NCBI GenBank assembly: GCA_029168955.1
Contig: JAPDOI010000703.1
Coordinates: forward strand, 132,001 to 196,000
Direction: 5' to 3'
Length of the DNA: 64,000 nt
Source: Aplectana chamaeleonis
Taxonomy: Eukaryota; Nematoda; Chromadorea; Rhabditida; Cosmocercidae
Below are positions 45,538 through 56,794 of this stretch, piece after piece; positions within the stretch are counted from its first letter, which is position 1; every line of letters begins with the position of its first letter. Below the pieces are notes generated by a model. The model made no database searches. It was not told the DNA's origin and saw only the letters and a program-made list of their open reading frames with translations. Position numbers and translations under genes: made by a program.

Positions 45538-45721
45538 AGGTCCGTATGCATGACCGACTTACCCACGAGGTACGGGTAAATGTTACTCGGAGTCTGCATT
45601 TCCTGTGTCTGTCGGGCTTCTCCGCGTAGGAGCGAGGCAGACGCTTAGAGCTCACGAAATGCAGAGATTCCGAGTAACATTTACCCTTACCTCGCGGGTG
45701 AGTCGTTTATGCATACGGCCC
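45538..45721. repeat. Foldback insert within the dispersed repeat
   Basis: The arm with GTATGCATGACCGACTTACC and GGTAAATGTTACTCGGAGTC pairs with GATTCCGAGTAACATTTACC and GAGTCGTTTATGCATACGG. The loop is about 45 nt. Confidence 0.72.
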
Positions 45722-45994
45722 CAGACTACCGTACGCTCACCATAATCTACCGTTATCTGCGAAAAATCGTTAAACGGACGTCAGATTTGTGTTCAGCACT
45801 CCAAATTACTCCCCAAGGGGCAATTTGAGCCATATCTAGCGTGCCACCTCGGAAATCGTCAAAAGTCGCAAGTTGCCATCAAATTTTCCCTAAAAAAAGC
45901 TTCGAAAGAATCAAGTCGAAAACTTCGAAAAATTGATACATAAACCCCAAATTCGTGAACAGCGCCCCAAATAACGCAATTGCGAGGATATGAA

Positions 45995-46452
45995 AGGCAG
46001 CATACACGCTCGTGAACGTGGTGGGGATAGCCATTTGAATCGAACCGTATGGCTTACCACATAATGCCTACGCAATTTGAAGTGACAAAAACGACCCACC
46101 ATGCCGCTACATGAGTTAGAAGTTGGCCCCCCTGTATTTTCACGCTACCTGTATTTCCCCTTTTCCTCCAACGCAGGGTTGTTGGGCCATCTTCACCGTC
46201 AAAGACGTCTGTGGTTCACTTGTTAGGCAATCTACCAACAATACGGACGGTGAATATGACCCAGCAACCTTGCGTTGCAGGAAAAAGGCAAATACAAGTG
46301 GCGTGAAAATACAGGGAGGGCCAACTTCTAACTCATGTAACGGCATTGTGGGTCGTTTTTGACACTTCAAAATGCGTAGGCGTTGTAATCCGGGCCATAC
46401 CATTCTATCTCCATAGTTATTTCAATCACGCTTACGAGCGTGTATGCTGCCC
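45995..46452. mobile_element. TTAA-family element, AGGCAGCATACACGC type, copy 1
   Basis: AGGCAGCATACACGCTCGTG opens and ACGAGCGTGTATGCTGCCC closes the element before TTAA (46453-46456). A close relative is at 48134-48604. It has no coding function. Confidence 0.75.
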
Positions 46453-48133
46453 TTAAGTTAAATCTGGAACATTTTTAAAAACGCTTTCAGGGCCCACTAA
46501 TCGATATGAATAAACTCCCAACCGAAAATCCGTAAAAATCCACAACGCTATCAGTCTGTACAAGCTAGGGAAATGTGCCTTCACCCAAACTTGGGCTAGA
46601 GGGGTTGTTTTGGGCGCTGAACACAATTATGAGGTCTGTTTCCGAATTCTCTAAAGACCAGTGCACTCTTCGGAAGGTACAACAGTCACAGACATCTGAC
46701 GAAAAATGTCTATAACTCTTTTCGGTGTGGTTTTAGGCAGATGCGAAGACCATATCGGATTTTACTCCAAAAACGGTTAAAGAAAAGTATATTACTTCCA
46801 GAATAGCTAGGCTAACTAGAAGTAGCTTCCTTGTGAGCCTCACTAGACATGAGCTTATAGAAGAAAGAGGAAAATGGAGGAAGATTGAGATGATGATCAG
46901 GAGAGAAAGACAACACGCGGGCGCATGCGACGCGACCGCACACGCCACCGCCCAGGCCTCCTTCGCGCCGGCGCTAGCTGGGGCGTGACAATCCACACAA
47001 TGCTCACAAAGATTTTGTGGGCATTGCCCACAATCTTTTTTGTGGGCACTCGACTCTCGCCGGCGCGATTATGTGGAACGTCTAGCGCCGACGAAAAAGG
47101 ACGCGAAATAGGCCACGCCCTCCGGGGCAACAAGCGAGCGAATACCAGAGTACGCGGCTTCCTAGGATGCATATGGTCCTCCGACCACTGTTAGGTATCT
47201 GGGCGATGTATCTTAAAGTAGTCCCAAATTTCAGTGGTTGATAAGATGACCGGTTAAGGCGATTCCGCTCTTAGTTTTGGTCACTTTGATGTCGAAAGAC
47301 AGACTGGGGTAGTCTCATATTATGGTCTGTCATGAAAAGTTAAAATATATGACAATGGATGTTATTCGGAGTCTCGGACGTGATTGGCGGAGGTACTACG
47401 GCAAGTTCGACGGCCGCGTCTGAAACAGTGTATCATGGTAGCCTTTCATAATGTTTAGAAATAGGTGATATTGGAATGTGTTCAATGTTTTCAGCATACC
47501 TGTTTGTGGCTGGATTTCAGTGTCCTTGATATCTTGTTTCTAGATAGTGTGCCAGTCTCTGTGGAGTTGTTTTTTTTTTCTCTACCACGTTATCTACCCG
47601 AAAAGCTACAAAAATTTAAATCTCTCCGTTGGGGTCGTCTGCTCTTGAAGCCTCCGCTTACTCGATGGTAAAGACTAATGGTCATAAGATTGCTCGGCTC
47701 AATACCTCACCTAAAAAACTACACTTCTCTGATATTACGCTATTATATCGTGTTTCCGCTATTATAAGTACACCTCTATTTGAAGTACATCTCTAATCGA
47801 AAAACACCAACAAGTGAGGGGTGAGTATTAGAAGTACACCCTCTATTTGAAGCAAACCCCTATCGCAAGTACGCCTCTCTCCGAGGCGGACCTCCTGTAC
47901 CGAGCATTTGTTCTTGACGGTCGGATTGCGGCATCGCGCGCACTGTGTTTGTTAATATTCACAAGTCGCAAAATGTAATATTCACGAAAGAATTATCGGC
48001 TGAGCCATTTTTTGGTCGAAGATTGCTCGCATGAAACAACTTTTGGTGCTATTTTTACGAAGTGATAATAAAAACGTTGAGGGCTGAAAATTGATACTGC
48101 GGTCATCTGCGGCAAATAAAGGAAGTTCAATAA

Positions 48134-48604
48134 AGGCAGCATACACGCTCGTAAGCGTGATTGAGGTGACTACGGAAATAGAATGGTATGGCACAGAACG
48201 CAACGCCTACGCACTCTGAAGCGTCAAAAACGACCCACAATGCAGCTTAGTGGATGAGAAGTTGGCCCCGTCCCTGTATCTGCCCGCCTCCAGTATTTGC
48301 GTCCTCCTCCAAAACAGGGGTGCTGAGCCATTCCCATACACTTCGATGTATGTGGTTTACTTATTGTATTATACATACGGTACCACCAACAAACGTCGCT
48401 GATGGTGGGAATGACCCAGAACCCCTGTTTTGGACGACGACGCAAAGACAGGGGGCGGGTAGATACAGGGGCGGGACCAACTTCTTACTCGTGTAGCATC
48501 ATTGTGGGTCGTTTTTGACGCTTAAAAAAGCGTAGGCGTTGCGTTCTGAGACATACGATTCTAGTTCCGTTATTATCTCACGTTTACGAGCGTGTATGCT
48601 GCCT
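48134..48604. mobile_element. TTAA-family element, AGGCAGCATACACGC type, copy 2
   Basis: AGGCAGCATACACGCTCGTA follows ATAA and CGAGCGTGTATGCTGCCT precedes TTAA (48605-48608). The interior includes AACGACCCACAATGC and its inverted partner, shared with copy 1. Confidence 0.78.
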
Positions 48605-48725
48605 TTAAGGCTAATAAGGGTATCCTTATCTTATTAGGTGATTCAAAAATGCGTTTCTTCTGACCGGAAGCGTTGACTATAACGGTCCTCCTAAAGCCAA
48701 GATTCGCCAGCGTTGTGAACATTGT

Positions 48726-48998
48726 ATGGCTCGAGTTGAGAAACTATTCACACGGCAAGTAAATCCGGCACCATCAATTATGGACGTTTACCCAAGAAGA
48801 TTTGTGGACGCAAACAACCTTGCTCTAGAAGAGCTGCTGTCAAATCATTTAGCAATAGCACTTTTTCAATCGCTCCGGGCGTCCCAAAAGACGAACAGTT
48901 TTAGTGCTTCAATCCTCATGAGTCTATTCGCATTGGTATCTCGCGTCTTCGTGGAGCACCCGTCGAAGAGAACGATCCTGCCCCAATACAGTTTTTGA
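48726..48998 (+). CDS. Unrecognised 90-residue ORF
   Basis: The frame encodes MARVEKLFTRQVNPAPSIMD and a helical-looking segment NNLALEELLSNHLAIALFQ. It lies to the right of a TTAA element and belongs to no repeat noted here. It could be an exon remnant of a host gene. I cannot name it. Confidence 0.22.
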   Translation: MARVEKLFTRQVNPAPSIMDVYPRRFVDANNLALEELLSNHLAIALFQSLRASQKTNSFSASILMSLFALVSRVFVEHPSKRTILPQYSF

Positions 48999-49159
48999 AA
49001 GAAATTGGCCTGAAGAAAGACGTGAATAACGGTTTCAAACATTAGTCAGATACTAGTGATTGTGGAAGCCATCGACTGCTGCCCGAATATTCTAGGCTTA
49101 ATTCATTGCTATGTAACATCGACATGGATCATGAATAGACTCCGCGTTCACTGTTGAAG

Positions 49160-49222
49160 GTTGGCGCAAACTCGATGCACCTATGTTATAGAATATGGCA
49201 CCGAGTTTGAACCAACCTCCAA
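49160..49222. repeat. Short hairpin element, GTTGGCGCAAACTCGATGC type
   Basis: GTTGGCGCAAACTCGATGCA pairs with GGCACCGAGTTTGAACCAAC. It is the third copy of the family at 2469 and 6485. Confidence 0.68.
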
Positions 49223-49579
49223 CAGTGCACGCAAAATCGCTTCACGATTCATGCCGACGTTAGCTGCGAACTGCAAGCGACAACAATCGCTGGTGCGTGC
49301 ATCCTGTCCTAGGACGAAAGGAGTAAGACGATAATATTCAAAACATTGCCAGAGTGGGGGGAGGGTTCACTTCAGGCCTTGGATAACTTATTCATGCAAA
49401 AGTTTCCGCTTTTTCTTTCTTTTAGTATTCCCACCGCTAATGAATCTTTGATGGCGAATCGGTTTTTTTGTGCGAGGTGAAGAGCATTAAGAAGAGTCTG
49501 AAAAGTGAGATTGTGCCGAACGCAAAAGGGTCAAGATTAAGCGGTTTACTTGAGAGTCGATTCCCTGGTGCTTCTCTGA

Positions 49580-49730
49580 GAGAACTAGCCGCAGTAGTTC
49601 CGCAGTCGTGCCGCAGTACTCACTAGTGCCGCAATAATACCGCAATGATGGTGCAACGATCTCGCAATTTTTCCAAATACCGCAATAGTGCCGCGATGGT
49701 TGCGGTACTACTGCGGCAAAATCACAGGGC
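49580..49730. repeat. Degenerate CCGCAATAGTG repeats
   Basis: The words TGCCGCAATA, TTCCGCAGT and CTACTGCGGC recur every 10-20 bp in both orientations. It is a short decayed minisatellite. Confidence 0.5.
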
Positions 49731-49978
49731 CGCTGAAACCAGCCATGCCATTTATCGATCCACTCAACCCGGCTTGCCACGCTTCTCACCCATTCGCCTT
49801 CGTCTTTCAGTTCTGTTGGAACGAAAACGCGTCTTCCTCACTTTTCTCAAAATCCATTACCTCTCTTAGGGAGAAACAATGGCACATTCATCCTCCTCAG
49901 TCTCACAAGCGTTTATGTTGACGAAGTTTTAAATAATTTTTTTTTGCGTGAATGTTCAGAAATATCTTTTGAAGTTAA

Positions 49979-50417
49979 AGGCAGTGTCTACGGTAAGAAT
50001 CGCTTTCGAGTTTCCGCCAGAAAACGAAAGTCTAGAGTCTGACTGTTTCATCAGTGAGGAAAGAATCATGAAAAACGCTTCGAAACATCCAAAATCAGCT
50101 CTTCTTCTTGAAAGCCACATTTCAACGGTGGATCAGTTGCGCGGGCATGGGCCTGAAGTAGAAAGCGTGTGCAAATGCGCCCCAATGCTAAAACTCAGCC
50201 GCGCTCGCGCTCTAATGATAATGTAGAAGCGGACCAAACTGATCCTCGGAAAACTTGACCGCGAGCGGAAGGGCTAGCGCGAGCGGACTTTGGAGCCGTA
50301 TGGAGCTCTTTCGGGACTCATTTTTGCTCGTTCTTTCGACTCCAGTGCTCCAACGAGACCCTGAACTTTCGATTTCCGGCCAAAAACCGAGGACAAAATT
50401 CATCGTGGACACTGCCT
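49979..50417. mobile_element. TTAA-family element with GCTCGCGCT body
   Basis: AGGCAGTGTCTACGGTAAGA follows TTAA (49975-49978) and CATCGTGGACACTGCCT precedes TTAA (50418-50421). At 439 bp it is the cleanest copy of this subtype, with the counterpart at 40700-41094. Confidence 0.85.
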
Positions 50418-50472
50418 TTAAGGTGAAGTTTTTGGTGTTGCTGATTTGAGGAAATGAGCGATCAATCACACA

Positions 50473-52061
50473 CAGTGCGTTCAGAAATGATAGGGACACC
50501 TCTAAAAAATGAGATTTTCAAAAAATTTCTGGGAGTGGTGATGAATATGTACTGTTCATCAATGAATTCAGCGTGATGAAATACCTCTGTTCGCAACTTC
50601 CTTGAAACCGTGCCTAATTCATAAGATTTTGCCTTTACAATTAGACAATTTCACCATTCGGAAATGATAGGGACACCCTGAAAAAAATGGAATTTTTCAC
50701 TTCGAACAAAATTTCCCGTCACAAGTTCACTACATGAACGCAACACGAGGACACCCAACACTTTATTCCAATCATGGGCCGTGGTACATCGCTTACTGTT
50801 TCCGAACAAGCCCTAATACGTGCCCTCAACGCTGCCGGGCCGAGCCAACGTCGAATTGTCTCCCAGCTCGGACGTTCCCCCAACTGCATGAGCCAGTTCC
50901 TACGAGATCCAGACTCCTACGGCTTGGCGAAGAGTCCTGGACGCCCAAGAAAGGTCAGCGGTAGGGATGCACGGAGGATAAGCCGACTCTGCTCAAACAG
51001 TAGTCTGTCTCTCAACCAAATGAGGGCTCAGTTGTCGCTCAATGTGTCGAAGACTACTGTTTGGAGCGTCGCAAACGCAGACGAAAACATCGTCCGCCAA
51101 GTGACGAAGAAGGCTCCATCACTCTCAGAAGCCCACAAAGTAGCTCGACTCCTGTTTGCAAGGAACAACATGGCAACAGACTGGTCAAAGAGAAGGGATT
51201 CTCTTAGAACCCGATAAAATTTAGAAAGATAAAGACGACATGTTCCAGGGAATTTTCTCCGACGAAAAGAAGTTTAACCTTGATGGACTTGACGGTGCTC
51301 GATGCTACTGGAGAGATCTTCGCAAGGATCCGATGAGTCGAAGAAATTTCGGAGGCGGTTCGCTGATGTGATGGGAGCATTCTGCAGCGAAGATGTTTTG
51401 GAAATCGCCTTCACTTCGTGTCGGATGGATTCGGAGGAGTATCAAGAAACATTGTGTGCGCATCTTCTGCCGTTCTTCACTGGAAACAGGCGTCAATGCT
51501 ACATTTTCCAGCAAGATAACGCTGCGGTTCATGTCTCCAGATCCACAAAGGCGTGGCTTCAACAAAACCGAGTTCGCGTTATGGAATGGCCCGCGTGTAG
51601 TCCTGGCTGCAACCCGATAGAGAACATCTGGGGCATAATTGTGCGCCAGATTTACGCGAATAACAAGCAGTATGGGACCGTAGACGAGCTAAAGGCCGCT
51701 GTACTCGAAGCCTGGAGAAATTAGGATAAAAATGTGATATCCAATTTGATCACTTCTATGCCGAATAGAATTTTCGAATTAATTTCCAACTCTGGAGGTG
51801 CGATATCATATTAGATTTCATGTATGTGTATGTTTTGTTTATTCCTTGTTTGATAAATTTTGTTTTTAACAGTGTCCCTATCATTTGCGAACGGCGAATA
51901 ATGTGACAATTTAAAATAAAATGTTTTAATATTATGATATTGTTATAGAAACAAGTGAACAGAGGTTATTTACCATTTATGAGCATTACTGAACGCCGCA
52001 CTCAATTTAAACATAAAGACTGTGGTTTTCAGGGGTGTCCCTATCATTTCCGAACGCACGG
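50473..52061 (+). mobile_element. Tc1-like transposon with doubled (IR/DR) termini
   Basis: The outer terminal repeats begin CAGTGCGTTCAGAAATGATA (left) and, complemented, CCGTGCGTTCGGAAATGATA (right); both continue GGGACACC. Each end has a second, inner copy in the same orientation: 50657-50679 on the left and 51871-51892 on the right. The right flank is TA (52062-52063) and the left CA, a likely mutated TA. Length 1589 bp is typical of the superfamily. It lies between serpins B and C, just 3' of C. Confidence 0.88.
50774..51724 (+). pseudogene. Tc1-like transposase, frameshifted
   Basis: The N-terminal part (50774-51217) begins MGRGTSLTVSEQALIRALNA and includes the paired-like DNA-binding domain with RSPNCMSQFL and the GRPRK hook motif. 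The middle part lies in another frame: FSDEKKFNLDG near 51255, which holds the first catalytic Asp (51261-51263), then RRNFGGGS. The C-terminal part (to 51724) returns to the first frame with FQQDNAAVH and NPIENIWG. Asp and Glu are 34 residues apart, the DD34E signature of Tc1. Two frameshifts and an early stop make it inactive. Confidence 0.87.
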
Positions 52062-52292
52062 TATATGCTTCACAGTTTGTGAGTAGTTTCAATATCCTAA
52101 TGTTTCAGTCAGCGTACAGATGTCTAGACTCGTGACAGCAACACAACTTCGATAGCTGATCACAGACAAGCATCTGCGATTTCTACTGTGTCTTTCGTTC
52201 TTCTATATCTGTTATTCCATCACACAATTCAGCATATTGTACGAAAGGCTTGAAAGGTTCTTCTGTCTCTCTGACCGGGTAAGATGGAATCT

Positions 52293-52672
52293 TTATGCAA
52301 ATTGACCCATGAACAGAGGATTCTTGTCTTTTGTAAGAATAAATACGAATGGGTGATCGGCAACGAATCTCACAGGTTGCTTCGGAAAGCCCATCCGCGG
52401 CACAATTTTCATCAGTGTCGCTGCCGCTGCTGTTGTACCTTCTTCATCCACCTGTGAAATGCACGTATCACAATTGTCTCCCAACATGTTTCGAAATTTC
52501 GGGAGATTACCTCTATCATGGCCTTGTGTGCCGCGTCCGAAATCTTCAGTTGTTGTTCTTCAGTGATTCCCGATAAGTCGGACATGTCACTGAAAACCTC
52601 GGACACTCCCATGGTGATGAGTGCTTTCTTGAGATTGAATTCTGTTTCGATCTTCATTTTGGGAATTGTGAT
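52293..52672 (-). CDS. Serpin C exons 8-9 with reactive-centre loop (P1 Arg)
   Basis: Exon 8 (52672-52511) encodes ITIPKMKIETEFNLKKAL and the SEVFSDMSDLSGI segment. Exon 9 (52451-52293) encodes the hinge EEGTTAAAATLMK, then IVPRM, the signature FVADHPFVFIL and the ending NPLFMGQFA. Counted from the hinge Gly as P15, P1 is Arg and P1' Met, which predicts trypsin-like targets. The rest of the exon is close to serpin B, so change is concentrated after the hinge. Confidence 0.88.
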
Positions 52673-52769
52673 CTGAATAGAAAACCCGCTAATCGACCAT
52701 TACTTTCCATTGCAGAAAAGCTTTTTTGGTTTCGAATGTTAGGAGAATTTGGCTTTCATGACCCTTTGA

Positions 52770-53253
52770 AGACACACTTCAACCTCAGGGGAGAAATCTG
52801 AGATTTCCATATAATTCTGTGGTGCTAGCGTATATAAGACCTGCCGAGTGCGAGCTCCCAATTACTCCAGATCGACTAGATATAGGGAGATGCCACACTG
52901 GCGCGCCAACAGCAAGAAGCCACCTAGTTGCGCCCCCCTGGGACAACCTATCCAGCTCAACAGTGGCGAGATTGTGATTGTTTTAAGATCAATATCCCCG
53001 TTCTTCCCTTCACTCTCAGCCTCTTTTTTACACAAACCCGCTCACATAACTCGGTTGCAAATGACGGAAATTTCAAGCCTCAAACAACTCATCCACCATG
53101 CTTTCGTCGCTCAAATCTAGGCAAATTTTAGGAGTCCATAATTTCGCTCTCAGGGGTCTTGTACTATTTCAGAGACATCATTGGATTCAGCCTGGGACCG
53201 TCTTTACGATAACCATAAAATCTAAAAGGGAAGTTCCAGGTTGTACTGTGCCT
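52770..53253. mobile_element. TTAA-family element in serpin C intron 7
   Basis: AGACACACTTCAACCTCAGG follows TTGA and GGTTGTACTGTGCCT precedes TTAA (53254-53257). Its body matches 6739-7195 (GAGCTC.CAATT.C and CTCATCCACCATGCTTTCG). It accounts for more than half of intron 7. Confidence 0.8.
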
Positions 53254-53488
53254 TTAATAGTGAAATTGATCATTATCGGTTAGTGGAGTGTTATGAGAGA
53301 CTTATTCTACCAATCAAAGGTATCACAGCCCGTGATCGCTAAAAAATTTTACTCAGTCTCACAGATGAAAACGCAAGTGGCAAACAACAGAATATTGTTT
53401 CCAATTAAGCTTGAAGCTCTCTCTTCTTCTCTCAGACACGATTCTCTGAGATCACTCCCCAAGCTCAAACTGCAGAAAAATCTCTTAC

Positions 53489-53967
53489 CGATATGAAGGT
53501 CGACTCCAACTTTGAGAGCAGCTTTTGAATTTTATGCCCACTCAGTTTTAGGCGAAGTGCGCTGAGGCCAAATCTGAAACAGCAGTAGCTTTCCTAATTT
53601 CAATACTACTAGTCCTCGGAAATGATAGCGTGACCTGTTTTTGGGCAAGAAAATATTCAATGCATAGGATTTATCTAGGTATTGCAAAGATACCACTTGC
53701 ACGTCCTCATCTTCGGCAAATAGTCGATGCTCATTAAATTCATTCATGAACTCGATCTGAATTAGCACCTGTACGCTACAAGGAGATTTGAGTTCTAAAA
53801 AGACGTAGAACTTGTAGGAGGAGCACATAAGCTGATCAAAGTGAACCTTACTTTTCGGTTATCATTCTCAGCACGGTGGAAAGTCGCATTCGAGTTTGAG
53901 CTCTTGTAAAATTAGTAATCCCACTCAGCGGTGAAGTAAATTGCATTGACAACAAACGAGAAAGCAT
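53489..53967 (-). pseudogene. Serpin C exons 5-7 (stop in exon 5)
   Basis: Exon 5 (53967-53852) encodes AFSFVVNAIYFTAEWDY, then TAA, then FYKSSNSNATFHRAENDN in the same frame. Exon 6 (53756-53635) encodes IEFMNEFNEHRLFAEDEDVQ to NIFLPKN. Exon 7 (53573-53489) encodes FGLSALRLKLSGHKIQKLLS. Sizes of 116, 122 and 85 nt and all splice sites match the paralogues, so the stop is the only defect in this block. Confidence 0.82.
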
Positions 53968-54678
53968 CTGCAGGAGTTTTGAGAAGAGGTTACTCCAACA
54001 CTTCAAATTAGAAAAGAATCACCTGGACTTCATGGAAAGAATTGAAAGTCGCTCTTTTACACTTACATACCTTTGTAATTCGACAACAAGGACGTCTATT
54101 TCAAATTGATGATGCTCATACTACGGCGCAGTGGCTATGTGAAATGACTTTCAGAGTAACACTGCGGCATTTGTTTGTTCGGTCTTCGGCTGAATGTTTA
54201 AGTTCTCCGGGTTTCTTCTGAAGCGGGAATGCATCAGGTAGCATGATCGTCATCAACTCCAATTAGACGTTATTGTTCCAGGTTTCACGAATATGCGAAT
54301 AGTGAGCAATGTTATTCGAAAGATAGGTTGCTGCACTCGTTTGGAAATTTGAAGTCTTATTCGAGAGCACTTCTGCAACAAATCTTTGGTAAACCATGAG
54401 TCTTTGGCACAGATCAATACTGATATCCTCACACTTCAATGGGGACGTTCCCGAGGAGAATGAACCCGATCTGATCATTATCACTCTATCGAGCGGAGAA
54501 TGGTTAAATGTCCACTCTGAAAGGAACGCCTCACCGTCCTACACTGGAAGCATTCTTTACGAATGACGTTTAAAATTGTTGATTGTGGGGGGGGGGCAGA
54601 GCGAAGTTCCCTCCACTGTAATTCCCTGGCGTCCACCCCACCCGAGGATGATCAACGCGAAAACCGAGCCGCTACGTA

Positions 54679-56157
54679 CTCAGACAGTTTGGGGTAGTAC
54701 GTCGGCACAATGGGGGTTGCACTTAGCAGCATCCCTGCTGTAGCTACTGCTAACAGCAGGAGCTGCTGCCCACTAGCAGGAGCTCCTGCTGCTTGTGCTG
54801 CCATACAACCCCTTTGTTTGCCCTGGCACGCGTGTTATCGCAAGCCCCTTCTCCTAGAGTCTGCTGGCACTCTCCTCCATTGATTTGTCTGATACGAACT
54901 CAGGCAAACCATCGCTCCGAGCGGGACCGGAGCGCTACTCGAGCGGCGCTGCCTCTCAGCTCCCAGCGAGAATTAGCGATCTACTCGGGCCACAGCAGCC
55001 GCTCTCCCGGGCCACAGCAGTATCGCTCGGAGCGATCTTTCGGTCCCAACTGGCACTGCGGTCTCTGTTCGGCCGATTTTCAAAAATTTCCTAATTGCTA
55101 TTTTTCTTTATTTTTGCCTCTTCTGCAGAGGATTAAGCCTGTTAAGGAGATAAGGTACCTGTTACAGCCTGTGAGTGAGGAGGTGAATCCTGCTGCAGGC
55201 CGCAACAACAATACCATTCCAGCAGGGTTCGCAAGGAGGAAGCCTTCTTCACCGCGGGCCATGAGGGATCCCCCCGGCCGCCAAAATCGTCCTCCTGAGA
55301 GTAACCCGAAGTTACCTCCGTAGAAAGGCCTCGAAAGGCCAACTTCCCGTCTACACCACACAAGCCCCCTTTTATACCCGGAAGATTGTTAGCTCTTTGA
55401 GTGATAACGTGGCCCGCACGTTATCACTCAAAGAACAACCAATTCTGCGTCGCTCGATCTCTATATTTGGCACCGCTGTGGCCCCGAGAGCGACCGGAGA
55501 GCGACCGAGGGGCGAACTGGCACCGGACAGGAACCGCGGCGCCAGCTGGGCCCTCGGCCCCGGTCCGGGCGAGGACGTCATAATTGGGAGGAGCCGGTCC
55601 GGCTCGGAGCGATGGTTTGCCTGAGAATGAACATTGCAGCATCCTCTTGTACCACGACGACGGGTATATTAGGCAGCCACTCGCAATGAGAGGGCAGTTG
55701 GCCGTTCGAGGCCGATCCGAGAAGGTGACCTTGTATCACTTTCCGGACGTCATTTTCGAACGCTTAGGGGATCGTCCCTATGGCCCATCGCGAGAGCAGC
55801 CTCCTCGTTGTGAACCGTGGCGAAGATGATATCCTTATTGTTGACCGCGGCGAGGTTGGCTTCCTTACTCCTGGCCGAGAGAATGATCATACCCAACACC
55901 GGCAAAGAGGGTGGTGGTCCAAGTCACTTCTCCGCTTGCCGAACGGACTGTCAATAACGAGGGGTAGAACCCCAGCAAAAATTTACGGCAAATGCTGCCG
56001 TTAGCGGCAGCTCCTGCTCACAACGAGGGTAGAACCCCAGCATACGTTGGCAGCGTATGCTGCAGCTAACAGCAGCTGACATCAAGGGGTTGTATCCAAT
56101 GTTTGCCCTGGAAAAGAACCCCTATTGTGCCGAAGTACTACACCCCGACTGTCTGAG
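54679..56157. mobile_element. CTCAGACA-terminus element, 1.48 kb, in serpin C intron 4
   Basis: CTCAGACAGTTTGGGGTAGT opens the element and its complement closes it (TACACCCCGACTGTCTGAG), with TA on both sides. The inverted repeat continues through GTCGGCACAATGGGGGTT for about 45 bp with mismatches. Subterminal CAGCAGGAGCTCCTGCTGC-type palindromes lie at both ends. It contains another inverted-repeat unit at 54899-55625. No transposase is recognised. Confidence 0.78.
54899..55625. repeat. Nested inverted-repeat unit with CTCAGGCAAACC ends
   Basis: The arms CTCAGGCAAACCATCGCTCC and GGAGCGATGGTTTGCCTGAG are exact over 20 bp and continue diverged. A second palindrome (TTGAGTGATAACGTGGCCC with its complement) sits at about 55398-55434. 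The ORF 54793-55323 (176 codons, Pro/Arg-rich, no known motif) runs across the arm and is probably not a real gene. Confidence 0.65.
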
Positions 56158-56794
56158 TAAACGGGGGCGTAGAATGTCCAGTCTCGACAAGGTCTCACAC
56201 TACGTAATATGTGAAAGCAGAGCTTCTTCTCGTTTACATCATGTTGAGAGCTGACACAGCGCTTCTAAATCTTCTTAGTTATTACCTGCAGAATACACCA
56301 TAAAAAAGGAAAACATGTTTTAGTGGCATGCTGCACTTGCAAGCAAGTCCCACTACTTGGACATGACAAAAGGCCAAGCATCATGGCATGTGGTCCGAAA
56401 GTGCAGTGACCAACAACTGGGCGTGGTCGTAAAAAGGATCACATATCATCAACTCTGTCCTTTTTCAAAATAAATCTTATGAAAATAGATGAGTGCTTCT
56501 GGTATATCCTTAGCTATACAGCTTCGGGATATAATTCCCGCCTAATAGCGAAACTGTCCACAAGTGTTTAAAGGCTATAAAACCGCTGACTTCTTATGGT
56601 TTCTACGCGTGCTGGTGCTGAGCGGCGGTCAGAGACAGTGAGAGAGCGCATGACAGAAGGAGGGAGCAGAATCGCCCGCTCCGCTCACGCCATAAGACGT
56701 GAAAATCACGACGTTTTACAGATGATGTAGAGCTAGTGGGCACAGTCGGTTGAGTAGCACGCACATATGGACTTAGGAACTTGGGAAAACTCAC

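Larger units (their letters stand above)
45350..46700. repeat. Dispersed repeat split by nested insertions
   Basis: Pieces at 45380-45540 and 46460-46690 match 13040-13640 in order. Between them lie a foldback insert (45538-45721) and a TTAA-family element (45995-46452), so this is a layered insertion. Confidence 0.6.

Noticed and set aside
54793..55323. 176-residue Pro/Arg-rich ORF
   Set aside because: It crosses the arm of a nested inverted repeat, has a palindromic origin and no known motif; treated as chance.
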